DNA of 64,000 bases from Streptomyces klenkii (GTDB lineage Bacteria > Actinomycetota > Actinomycetes > Streptomycetales > Streptomycetaceae). Under the pieces are notes generated by a model. The model was not told where the DNA came from. It worked only from the letters and a program-made list of their open reading frames with translations, and made no database searches. The translations under genes were made by a program, and so were the position numbers. Of this stretch, positions 51,397-58,952 are shown one piece after another (position 1 is the stretch's first letter; each line of letters opens with the position of its first letter). The stretch is from assembly GCF_003626645.1 (NCBI RefSeq), contig NZ_RBAM01000013.1:124001-188000 (forward strand), written 5' to 3'.

Positions 51397-53069
51397 CACG
51401 GCTTCCGGCTCTTGTTGAACTCGTCCACGAGCTTCTGGTGCTCCGCCAGGTTCTTGGTGAACGTCGTCTTCTCGTTGATGGAGACGAAGTAGTACCAGTC
51501 GCCCTGCTCCGGATCCATGGCCGCCTTGAGGGCCTGTTCGCCCGGGTTGCCGATGGGGCCGGGAGGCAGGCCCTTGTAGAAGTAGGTGTTGTACGGGTCG
51601 TCGAGCGCCCGGAGCTGCTTGGGGCTGAGATCCAGCTTGCTCTGGTTCTTCGTGTAGTTGTACGTCGAGTCGAACTCCAGCTTGCCGTTCGTCTCGACGT
51701 TCGTGGGCTTGAGGCGGTTGTAGATGACCCGCGCCATCTTGCGGAAGTCGTCGTGCGTCATGCCCTCGGCGTTGACCAGGCTGGCCACGGTGATCAGCTG
51801 GAGCGGGGACTTGAGGCCCAGCTCGCGCGCCTTGCCCTCCAGGTCCTGCTTGGCGTAGTTCTCGTTGGCCCGGGCGACCATCTGCTTGAGGATGGTCTCC
51901 GGCTTGGTGCCCTTGCCGGCGCTGTACTGCGAGGGGAAGAGGAAGCCCTCCAGCGGGTCCCTGATCTTGGGGTCGGTGCCGGCCCACGCCGGCAGCCCGA
52001 GGTTCTTCGACTGGTTCTTGGCGACGTCCTTGGTGGTGCCCGCCGCGAGGCCCAGCTTCTGGTCGATGGCGGCGTAGATCTGGACGGCCCGCCGGCCCTC
52101 GGCGATGGTCAGGAAGTTGCCGGCGTTGGTCATCATCTCGACGGCCGCCGCGCCGGACATCTGCTTGTGCAGGGTGTACGTGCCCGGCTGGATGGCCTTC
52201 TTGGCGGCGGCGTCGGTGAAGGCGCCGACGCTCTTGACGACCCCGGCCTTCTCCAGGACCCGGCCCATCTCGGTCAGGCTGGCCCCCTTGGGGATCTCGA
52301 CCTGGACCTGGCCGTCGCCCTGGCCCTCGTAGTCGGGCGCCGCGCCGAAGTGGGTCTGCCAGTAGTCGTAGGCGAAGTAGCCGCCACCGCCCACGACGCC
52401 GAGGAGCACCACGGCGACCACGAGGCAGGCCGTGCCGCTGCGGCGCTTGTTCTTCTTCTTGGGCTTCTTGCCGCGCCGGTCGCGGCCGCGGGAGCGCTCC
52501 TCGCGCTCCTCGTCGTCGTCCTCGTCCCCGGGCACGCCGGGCTCGCCGTCGTGCTCGCCGGGGCGGGCCGTGGCCGGAGGCAGGTCGTCGAAGAGGGAGA
52601 TCTTCTCCTCGTCGGGCTCGGACCACTCCTGCTGCGGCTGGTACGGCCCGGCGTGCTGCGGCTGCTGTTGTGCCTGCTGCGCCTGCTGCATCTGCTGCGG
52701 GGCCTGCTGATGCCCCTGCTGGCCATGCGGCTGCTGAGGCACCTGGTGCTGAGGATGCTGCGGCTGCTGGTGCTGCGGCTGCTGAGGGTGCGACTGCTGC
52801 TGGGGATGCTGCGGCTGCCGCTGATAGCCGTCGGGCGTGCCGTAGTAGTCGGACTGCCCGCCGCCGTACGTGCCGCCGCCCTGCTGCCCGTACTGCTGCT
52901 GCCCGCCCTGGGCGGGGTCCCAGCCGTACTGCTGCTGGTCGTGACCGTACTGGGGCTGCTGCGACTGCTGCGGGTGCTGCTGCTGTCCGCCGCTGTAGCC
53001 CTGGTCCCCGTACAGCGGGTCGTCAGGATGCCACGGTTGGGAGCCGGAGCCCCGGCCGTACTCAGTCAT
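51396..53069 (-). CDS. mltG: Endolytic murein transglycosylase MltG with Gln-rich cytoplasmic tail
   Basis: Cuts nascent glycan strands at the membrane, setting chain length. It has 557 residues. The N-terminal 150 residues are strikingly rich in Gln, His and Pro (about 25-150), then an acidic stretch and a Lys/Arg block (RGKKPKKKNKRR, about 199-210), one transmembrane helix (about 212-234) and the extracellular YceG domain (about 250-550). Family motifs are LEGFLFPSQY (about 373-382), VIYNRL, FDSTYNY and DPYNTYFYKGLPPGPIGNPG. The catalytic segment reads ASLVNAEG with Glu435 kept, where most bacteria have ASIVEKE. It is translationally coupled to aroE. Confidence 0.93.
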   Translation of the reverse strand: MTEYGRGSGSQPWHPDDPLYGDQGYSGGQQQHPQQSQQPQYGHDQQQYGWDPAQGGQQQYGQQGGGTYGGGQSDYYGTPDGYQRQPQHPQQQSHPQQPQHQQPQHPQHQVPQQPHGQQGHQQAPQQMQQAQQAQQQPQHAGPYQPQQEWSEPDEEKISLFDDLPPATARPGEHDGEPGVPGDEDDDEEREERSRGRDRRGKKPKKKNKRRSGTACLVVAVVLLGVVGGGGYFAYDYWQTHFGAAPDYEGQGDGQVQVEIPKGASLTEMGRVLEKAGVVKSVGAFTDAAAKKAIQPGTYTLHKQMSGAAAVEMMTNAGNFLTIAEGRRAVQIYAAIDQKLGLAAGTTKDVAKNQSKNLGLPAWAGTDPKIRDPLEGFLFPSQYSAGKGTKPETILKQMVARANENYAKQDLEGKARELGLKSPLQLITVASLVNAEGMTHDDFRKMARVIYNRLKPTNVETNGKLEFDSTYNYTKNQSKLDLSPKQLRALDDPYNTYFYKGLPPGPIGNPGEQALKAAMDPEQGDWYYFVSINEKTTFTKNLAEHQKLVDEFNKSRKP

Positions 53070-53201
53070 CGATCCCCTAGAGCCGCGCAGCGGCAGCAGG
53101 TGGGCGCTCGGAGGAGCGCGGTTCCCAGTCGCCCGGCCGTCGTCGAGGACGGCGGCCGGACGGCTGCCATGTGTTCAGCGCGGAACGTTACCGTACTGCG
53201 A

Positions 53202-53666
53202 TCAGATGACCACTTCGACGGTCTCGCCCGGGGGCCTGCCGGAGACCTTCTCGGTCTCCAGGGCGTTCTGCAGGATGACGACCGCGGCCGCCTGGTCCAC
53301 CACGGACCGGCCCTTCTTGGAACTGACGCCCGAGGCGCGCAGCCCCTGCGTCGCGGTGACCGTCGTCATGCGCTCGTCGACCAGGCGCACCGGGACGGGC
53401 GCCACGCGGCGCGCCATCTCCTTGGCGAAGGTACGCACCTTGGCCGCGGCCGGCCCCTCCCCTCCTTTGAGGGAACGGGGCAGGCCGACGACGACCTCGA
53501 TCGGCTCGTACTCCGCGACGATCTCCACGAGCCGCTTGTGGGCCTTGGGGATGTCACGGCCGGGCACGGTCTCCACCGGGGTGGCGAGGATCCCGTCGGG
53601 GTCGCACGAGGCGACCCCGATCCGGGCGTCCCCGACGTCGACGGAGATGCGTCTTCCTCGGCGCAC
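53202..53666 (-). CDS. ruvX: Holliday junction resolvase-like protein (RuvX/YqgF)
   Basis: A 154-residue RNase H-fold nuclease linked to 16S rRNA 5' processing and Holliday junction resolution. It begins GRRISVDVGDARIGVASCDPDGILATPVET with the first catalytic Asp, followed by VVVGLPRSLKGGEGPAA, LVDERMTTVTA (Glu) and KKGRSVVDQAAAVVILQNAL with the final Asp. The GTG at 53666 is 3 nt after the alaS stop. The alaS-ruvX-mltG order is conserved in Actinobacteria. Confidence 0.93.
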   Translation of the reverse strand: MRRGRRISVDVGDARIGVASCDPDGILATPVETVPGRDIPKAHKRLVEIVAEYEPIEVVVGLPRSLKGGEGPAAAKVRTFAKEMARRVAPVPVRLVDERMTTVTATQGLRASGVSSKKGRSVVDQAAAVVILQNALETEKVSGRPPGETVEVVI

Positions 53667-53669
53667 GGG

Positions 53670-56339
53670 TCAGGCCGCCTCGGCCACGAGGCGCTCGACG
53701 GCGGCCATGGCCTCGTCGACGGCCTCGGGGTTCTGGCCGCCGCCCTGGGCGACGTCCGGCTTGCCGCCACCGCCGCCACCGAGGGTCTTGGCGGCCGTAC
53801 GGACCAGCTCGCCGGCCTTGAGACCGCGCTCACGGGCGGCCTCGTTGGTGGCGATGACCGTCAGCGGACGGCCGTTGGCCACGGTGAACAGCGCCACCAC
53901 GGCCGGGCGGCCGCCGTTGATGCGGCTGCGCACGTCGAGGACGAGCTTGCGCAGGTCGTCGGCGCCGGTGCCGTCCGGGACGCGGCCGGTGACCAGGGCC
54001 GTGCCGTGCACGTCCTTGGCGCCCTCGGCCAGGCCCGCGGCGGCCTGGAGGACCTTCTCGGCGCGGAAGCGCTCGATCTCCTTCTCGGCGTCCTTGAGCT
54101 TGGCGAGCATCCCGGAGATCTTCTCCGGCAGCTCCTCCGGGCGGCCCTTGACGAGCTCCTGGAGCTGGGCGACGACCGTGTGCTCCTTGGCCAGGAAGTT
54201 GTAGGCGTCGACGCCGACGAGGGCCTCGACACGGCGCACGCCCGAGCCGATGGACGACTCGCCCAGCAGCTTCACCAGACCCAGCTGGGCGGTGTTGGCG
54301 ACGTGCGTGCCGCCGCACAGCTCCTTGGAGAAGTCGCCGATGGTGACGACGCGGACGCGCTCGCCGTACTTCTCGCCGAACTCGGCGATGGCGCCGGACT
54401 TCTTGGCCTCGTCCAGGCTCATGATCTCGGCCTGCACCTCGAGCTCCCGGGAGAGGACCTCGTTGATGCGCTGCTCGACGTCGGTCAGCACGGTGCCGGG
54501 CACAGCGGACGGCGAACCGAAGTCGAAGCGGAAGCGGCCCGGCGAGTTCTCCGAGCCGGCCTGGGCGGCCGTCGGGCCGAGCGCGTCGCGCAGGGCTTGG
54601 TGCGTGAGGTGCGTGGCCGAGTGGGCGCGGGCGATGGCGCGGCGGCGCTTGACGTCGATCGAGGCGTAGGCGGAGGCGCCCACGGTGACCTCGCCGACCT
54701 GGACGACGCCCTTGTGCACGTGCACGCCCGGAACGGGCTTCTGCACGTCGCGGATCTCGATCACGGCGCCCGTGTCGAGCTTGATGCGGCCGGTGTCGGC
54801 GAGCTGGCCGCCGCCCTCGGCGTAGAAGGGGGTGCGGTCCAGGACGACCTCGACCTCGTCGCCCTCGGTGGCGGCCGGCGAGGGCAGGCCGTCGACGAGG
54901 AGACCGACGATCGTGGACTCGTTCTCGGTGAGGCTGTAGCCGGTGAAGTCGGTCTCGCCGGAGGTGTCCGCGACCTCGCGGTAGGCGGACAGGTCGGCGT
55001 GGCCGGTCTTCTTGGCCTTGGCGTCGGCCTTGGCGCGCTCCCGCTGCTCCTTCATCAGGCGGCGGAAGCCGTCCTCGTCCACGGACAGGCCCTGCTCGGC
55101 GGCCATCTCCAGGGTGAGGTCGATCGGGAAGCCCCAGGTGTCGTGGAGCAGGAACGCCTTGTCGCCGGCCAGGACCTTGCCGCCGGAGGCCTTGGTCTCC
55201 GTCACGGCGGTGTCGAGGATGTTGGTGCCGGCCTTGAGCGTCTTGAGGAAGGCGGCCTCCTCGGCGAGGGCGACCGTCTCGATGCGCTTGCGGTCGCTCT
55301 CCAGCTCCGGGTACTGCTGGCCCATCGTCTTGATGACGACGTCGAGCAGCTCGGCGACGACGGGGCCGGTGGCGCCCATCAGGCGCATGTTGCGGATGGC
55401 GCGGCGCATGATGCGGCGCAGGACGTATCCGCGGCCCTCGTTGCCGGGGGTGACGCCGTCACCGATGAGCATCGTGGACGTGCGCATGTGGTCGGCGACC
55501 ACGCGCAGCGAGACGTCGGTGTCCCGGGCGGCGCCGTAACGGACGCCGGTCAGCTCGGTGGCCTTGTCCATGACGACGCGCAGGGTGTCGGTCTCGTACA
55601 TGTTCTGCACGCCCTGAAGAATCATCGCCAGGCGCTCGAGGCCGAGACCGGTGTCGATGTTCTTCGACGGCAGCTCCCCGAGGATCGGGAAGTCCTCCTT
55701 GCCGTCGCCGGCACCGCGCTCGTACTGCATGAAGACCAGGTTCCAGATCTCCACGTAGCGCTCGTCGTTGACGGCCGGGCCGCCCTCGACGCCGAACTCG
55801 GGGCCACGGTCGTAGTTGATCTCGGAGCACGGTCCGCACGGGCCGGGAACGCCCATGGACCAGTAGTTCTCCTTCTTGCCCAGGCGCTGGATCCGCTCGG
55901 CGGGCACGCCGACGACGTCGCGCCAGATGCGCTCGGCCTCGTCGTCGTCGAGGTAGACGGTGATCCAGAGCTTCTCCGGCTCCAGGCCGTAGCCGCCGTC
56001 CGCCACGGGAGTCGTCAGCAGCTCCCAGGCGTACTTGATGGCGCCTTCCTTGAAGTAATCGCCGAAGGAGAAGTTGCCGCACATCTGGAAGAACGTGCCG
56101 TGGCGGGTGGTCTTGCCGACCTCTTCGATGTCCGGCGTGCGGACGCACTTCTGCACGCTGGTGGCGCGCGGGAAGGGCGGCTTGACCTCGCCGAGGAAGT
56201 AGGGCTTGAAGGGCACCATGCCCGCGGGGACCAGCAGCAGGGTCGGGTCGTCCGCGATGAGCGACGCCGACGGCACGACGGTGTGCCCACGCTCCTCGAA
56301 GAAGCGCAGCCAGCGCCTGCGGATTTCAGCCGACTCCAT
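53670..56339 (-). CDS. alaS: Alanyl-tRNA synthetase
   Basis: Charges tRNA-Ala and edits Ser/Gly mischarging. At 889 residues it has the full length. The class II catalytic core (about 1-240) has RWLRFFEERGHTVVPSASLI and TNIDTGLGLERLA-type sequence (KNIDTGLGLERLAMIL). The editing domain has the zinc motifs RAHSATHLTHQAL and ELCGGTHVANTAQLG. The C-Ala domain ends with the Gly-rich AKTLGGGGGGKPDVAQGGG. The start is ATG at 56339, overlapping the upstream DUF6167 stop by one base. Confidence 0.97.
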   Translation of the reverse strand: MESAEIRRRWLRFFEERGHTVVPSASLIADDPTLLLVPAGMVPFKPYFLGEVKPPFPRATSVQKCVRTPDIEEVGKTTRHGTFFQMCGNFSFGDYFKEGAIKYAWELLTTPVADGGYGLEPEKLWITVYLDDDEAERIWRDVVGVPAERIQRLGKKENYWSMGVPGPCGPCSEINYDRGPEFGVEGGPAVNDERYVEIWNLVFMQYERGAGDGKEDFPILGELPSKNIDTGLGLERLAMILQGVQNMYETDTLRVVMDKATELTGVRYGAARDTDVSLRVVADHMRTSTMLIGDGVTPGNEGRGYVLRRIMRRAIRNMRLMGATGPVVAELLDVVIKTMGQQYPELESDRKRIETVALAEEAAFLKTLKAGTNILDTAVTETKASGGKVLAGDKAFLLHDTWGFPIDLTLEMAAEQGLSVDEDGFRRLMKEQRERAKADAKAKKTGHADLSAYREVADTSGETDFTGYSLTENESTIVGLLVDGLPSPAATEGDEVEVVLDRTPFYAEGGGQLADTGRIKLDTGAVIEIRDVQKPVPGVHVHKGVVQVGEVTVGASAYASIDVKRRRAIARAHSATHLTHQALRDALGPTAAQAGSENSPGRFRFDFGSPSAVPGTVLTDVEQRINEVLSRELEVQAEIMSLDEAKKSGAIAEFGEKYGERVRVVTIGDFSKELCGGTHVANTAQLGLVKLLGESSIGSGVRRVEALVGVDAYNFLAKEHTVVAQLQELVKGRPEELPEKISGMLAKLKDAEKEIERFRAEKVLQAAAGLAEGAKDVHGTALVTGRVPDGTGADDLRKLVLDVRSRINGGRPAVVALFTVANGRPLTVIATNEAARERGLKAGELVRTAAKTLGGGGGGKPDVAQGGGQNPEAVDEAMAAVERLVAEAA

Positions 56340-56668
56340 CAGTGGTCCTCTTTCCGGGTGAGCGAGTTGTAGGTGTGGTGCTGGTCGAGGGCGACGAGGT
56401 GGCGCTGCCCGGGGACCGCGCGGTGCTCGGGGGCGGGCGGCGCGGCGCTGAGGCCGAGCGCGTCCTTGAGCGCCGCTTCCCGGTGCGCCATCCCGTCACG
56501 GACGTCCAGCGCGAAGAGCTTGACCCTGCGCCCGGCGATGACCGCGCGGTCCGCGGCCTGCAGGGCCAGGCTCTCCGGGGTGAGCTTGGCGAGCTTCCGG
56601 TTGACCTTGGTGGTGGCCCAGACACCGGCTGCTACACCGGTCGTGAACCAGAAGGTGCGGCGGAACAT
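56339..56668 (-). CDS. DUF6167 family protein
   Basis: A 109-residue protein. It starts with a hydrophobic stretch (about 5-20, TFWFTTGVAAGVWATT) that could anchor it in the membrane, then a Lys/Arg-rich helix KVNRKLAKLTPESLALQAADRAV and a polar, probably flexible tail. It matches the small actinobacterial DUF6167 group found next to alaS. It overlaps alaS by one base and is 8 nt after the DUF948 gene, so the three are co-expressed. Function is unknown. Confidence 0.7.
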   Translation of the reverse strand: MFRRTFWFTTGVAAGVWATTKVNRKLAKLTPESLALQAADRAVIAGRRVKLFALDVRDGMAHREAALKDALGLSAAPPAPEHRAVPGQRHLVALDQHHTYNSLTRKEDH

Positions 56669-56676
56669 TCCTGGGG

Positions 56677-57117
56677 TCAACCCTTCCCACGGGTGCGGCG
56701 GCCGGCGCGGGCGGACGGCAGGGGGCTGCCGACGGCCTTGCCGACGAAGACGGAGCCCTTCGGCTCGGGAGCGGCCTTGCGGCCCATCGCCCGCCGGACG
56801 CCGTAGCCGAAGGCGGCGACCTTGACCAGCGGGCCGCCGAAGGCGGAGGAGACGGTCGAGGAGAGCGCCGAGGCGTTCGCCGTGACCTCCTGGACGTCCG
56901 CGGCGATCGAGTCGACGCGGGCGAGCTGGGTGTGCGCGGAGCGGACGGTCGCCGAGGCGTCGGCGAGGAGCGGCACGGCCTGCTCGGTGACGTCGGCGAC
57001 CAGCTTGGTGGCCGCCTTGAGCGTCTGCGCGAGCCGCACCAGCACCAGGGCGATGAAGGACACCAGAATCGCCCAGAAGACGGCCACGAGGATCCCGGCC
57101 ACCTCTCCACCGGACAC
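56677..57117 (-). CDS. DUF948 membrane protein
   Basis: A 146-residue protein with one N-terminal transmembrane helix (about 5-27, VAGILVAVFWAILVSFIALVLV), followed by a long amphipathic helix with heptad-like spacing (about 30-90, LAQTLKAATKLVADVTEQAVPLLADASATV) typical of DUF948, and a basic tail ending AGRRTRGKG. The coiled-coil shape suggests a structural or signalling partner at the membrane. The start is GTG at 57117. It precedes the DUF6167 gene and alaS in one transcript. Confidence 0.78.
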   Translation of the reverse strand: MSGGEVAGILVAVFWAILVSFIALVLVRLAQTLKAATKLVADVTEQAVPLLADASATVRSAHTQLARVDSIAADVQEVTANASALSSTVSSAFGGPLVKVAAFGYGVRRAMGRKAAPEPKGSVFVGKAVGSPLPSARAGRRTRGKG

Positions 57118-57311
57118 GCTGCACCGCTCCCTAGCTGTGGTCTTTTCTGCTCGGATACCGACCTTATCGCGCCGGGCCTCCGCGCCCGTACCGCATTACC
57201 GGTCCGTACGGCACGGATGTGCGAGACGCGGCGGCCCGGAAACGCGCCAGCCCGCCGGCCCGCGGCCACGAGGGCGGCGGAACGACGGGCTGGGCGAAAG
57301 GCGGTCCTGCT

Positions 57312-57332
57312 CCCCCGGCTGCTGCCGGGAGG
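57312..57332 (-). terminator. Possible terminator after rpsD
   Basis: A short stem CCCGGC/GCCGGG (57314-57319 with 57324-57329) with a TGCT loop, 12 nt past the rpsD stop. It could extend by a few pairs across a bulge. Weak evidence. Confidence 0.4.
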
Positions 57333-57343
57333 TACACCCGGAC

Positions 57344-57958
57344 TTAGCGGGCGTAGTACTCGACGACGAGCTGCTCGTCGCAGATGACCGGAACTTCCTT
57401 GCGGTTGGGCAGGCGGTCCAGGCGGAAGGCCAGGGCGCCCAGGTTGACCTGCAGGTAGCGCGGGGTCTCACCGTCGGCGGCGAAGCCACCGGCGCGAGCG
57501 GTCTCGAACAGCGGCTTGCTGCGGCTGCGCTCGCGGACCATCACGACGTCGTTCGGGGTGACGCGGAAGGACGGCTTGTCGACCTTGCCACCGTTGACCT
57601 CGATGTGGCCGTGGACGACCATCTGGCGGGCCTGGTAGATGGTGCGGGCGATGCCCGAACGCAGGACGAGGGCGTCGAGGCGGCGCTCGAGCTCGACCAC
57701 CAGGGCCTCGCCGGTCTTGCCCTCGGCCTTGCGGGCGCGGTCGTAGGCGCGGACCATCTGGCGCTCGCTGATGTCGAACTGGGCGCGCAGACGCTGCTTC
57801 TCGAGCAGACGGACCTTGTAGTCGCTGTTCTGCTTGCGGCCACGGCCGTGCTCGCCCGGCGGGTAGGGGCGGGCCTCGAAGTACTTGACGGCCTTCGGGG
57901 TCAGCGCAATGCCGAGCGCACGAGACTTCTTGACCTTGGGACGCGACTGGTTAGGCAC
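57344..57958 (-). CDS. rpsD: 30S ribosomal protein S4 (zinc-free type)
   Basis: A primary 16S rRNA-binding protein of the small subunit, 204 residues. It has SRPKVKKSRALGIALTPKAVKYFEARPYPPGEHG at the N-terminus and the S4 RNA-binding domain (about 94-155, RLDALVLRSGIARTIYQARQMVVHGHIEVNG). The N-terminal CXXC...C zinc motif of some S4 proteins is missing; the only Cys is near the C-terminus, so it is the zinc-free form. Here rpsD stands apart from the alpha operon. The GTG at 57958 follows GGAGGTCTGGAGAAC. An iron box lies only 23 nt upstream. Confidence 0.97.
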   Translation of the reverse strand: MPNQSRPKVKKSRALGIALTPKAVKYFEARPYPPGEHGRGRKQNSDYKVRLLEKQRLRAQFDISERQMVRAYDRARKAEGKTGEALVVELERRLDALVLRSGIARTIYQARQMVVHGHIEVNGGKVDKPSFRVTPNDVVMVRERSRSKPLFETARAGGFAADGETPRYLQVNLGALAFRLDRLPNRKEVPVICDEQLVVEYYAR

Positions 57959-57981
57959 GTTCTCCAGACCTCCGAAATAGG

Positions 57982-58000
57982 TTAGGTTAGGCTTACCTTA
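57982..58000. promoter_or_regulatory. Iron box (DmdR1/IdeR-type operator)
   Basis: The 19-mer TTAGGTTAGGCTTACCTTA differs at two positions from the consensus TTAGGTTAGGCTAACCTAA, bound by DmdR1/IdeR with Fe2+. It lies between the divergent rpsD and DUF2470 genes, 14 nt before the DUF2470 ATG and 23 nt before the rpsD GTG, so it must overlap transcription or translation signals of both. Confidence 0.78.
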
Positions 58001-58014
58001 CTCAAGGAGATCGC

Positions 58015-58860
58015 ATGTCTCGCCCGGGGAACACCAGTCACATCACGGACAGCACGCAGAAGACCGGCGCTCTCGATGGCGCCGACGTGACGGAGGTCCG
58101 ATCAGATCGTGGTCAGCCGCGTCCCAGCGGACTTGAAATCGCGCGGATGCCGTCAGCAGCCGAGCGCACACGAACTCTCGTACAGAGTACATGCTCCGCG
58201 GTGCTGCTCGTTCCCGGGGCCGCCGCCACCCGCCCCGACCAGCTGATGCCCGAGGCGCGCAGCGTCGGCCCCGACGGCGAGGTCTTCCTGGTCTTCCCCG
58301 CCGACAGCCCGGCCGTGCGCGCCGCGACCCACGCCCAGGACGACGAGCTGCCCGCCGTCCTGGAGCTCACCGACGTGGCCCCGGTCTCCGTGCCCAGCCG
58401 CATCCGCGGGCGGGCCTGGATCTCCGGCTGGGTCACCTGCGTCCCCGGCGTGACCGAGCCCGGCCGGATGATGGTGCGCCTTGAGGTCGGCGAAGCGAGC
58501 GTGGACGACCTGTGGGGCGCGGAGGACGTCGAGCCCGAGGAGTTCACCCGGGCGAAGCCGGACCCGCTCGTCGGCCACGAGGCCGAGCTGCTCCAGCACC
58601 TGCACGCGGGCCACGGCGACCAGGTCCTCGGGCTGTACGCGCTCCTCGGCGAGCGGGCCGAGGACGCGCGCCGCGCGGGCGACCGGGCGGTGCCGCTGGC
58701 CCTGGACCGCTTCGGGCTGCGGGTGCGGTTCACCCGTGCGGGCAGCGGGGCGCCGACGGACCGGTCCTTCGACGCGCGGTTCGAATTCCCGGACCCGGTC
58801 CGCGACGTGGTCGGCCTGCGGCGGGCGATGCACCGCCTCTTCGAGGCCGCGGGGGAATGA
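58015..58860 (+). CDS. DUF2470 (HugZ-like) protein under iron-box control
   Basis: A 281-residue protein. The N-terminal 40 residues are polar and probably unstructured. The body has a split-barrel-like half (about 45-160, PSAAERTRTLVQSTCSAVLLVPGA and SRIRGRAWISGWV) and the C-terminal DUF2470 domain (about 185-275, HEAELLQHLHAGHGDQVLGL), the combination seen in HugZ-type heme-degrading proteins. The ATG at 58015 is backed by AAGGAGATCGC; a second possible start is Met45. With the iron box directly upstream, a role in heme-iron use or storage is likely (inference). It could instead bind flavin. Confidence 0.72.
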   Translation: MSRPGNTSHITDSTQKTGALDGADVTEVRSDRGQPRPSGLEIARMPSAAERTRTLVQSTCSAVLLVPGAAATRPDQLMPEARSVGPDGEVFLVFPADSPAVRAATHAQDDELPAVLELTDVAPVSVPSRIRGRAWISGWVTCVPGVTEPGRMMVRLEVGEASVDDLWGAEDVEPEEFTRAKPDPLVGHEAELLQHLHAGHGDQVLGLYALLGERAEDARRAGDRAVPLALDRFGLRVRFTRAGSGAPTDRSFDARFEFPDPVRDVVGLRRAMHRLFEAAGE

Positions 58861-58921
58861 CGCCGGGCGGAGGGTTCGGCACCACCGGACGCCACCACGG
58901 GGGTCGCGCGCCGTTGCGGCG

Positions 58922-58952
58922 GATTCAAGGTGCTTGTCCGGCACCTTGAATC
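58922..58952. terminator. Bidirectional terminator between DUF2470 gene and rarA
   Basis: A perfect 12-bp stem GATTCAAGGTGC/GCACCTTGAATC (58922-58933 with 58941-58952) with a 7-nt loop, overlapping the rarA stop codon. Confidence 0.85.

Noticed and set aside
52630..53000. CTG/CAG repeat array as a microsatellite in mltG
   Set aside because: The codons vary and units are not in tandem register; it is a low-complexity Gln-rich coding region rather than a true DNA repeat.
51438..56372. A 1644-codon open frame on the plus strand opposite mltG, ruvX and alaS
   Set aside because: It mirrors the third-position GC bias of real genes on the other strand. Its translation is Leu/Gly/Val/Asp-rich without domains.
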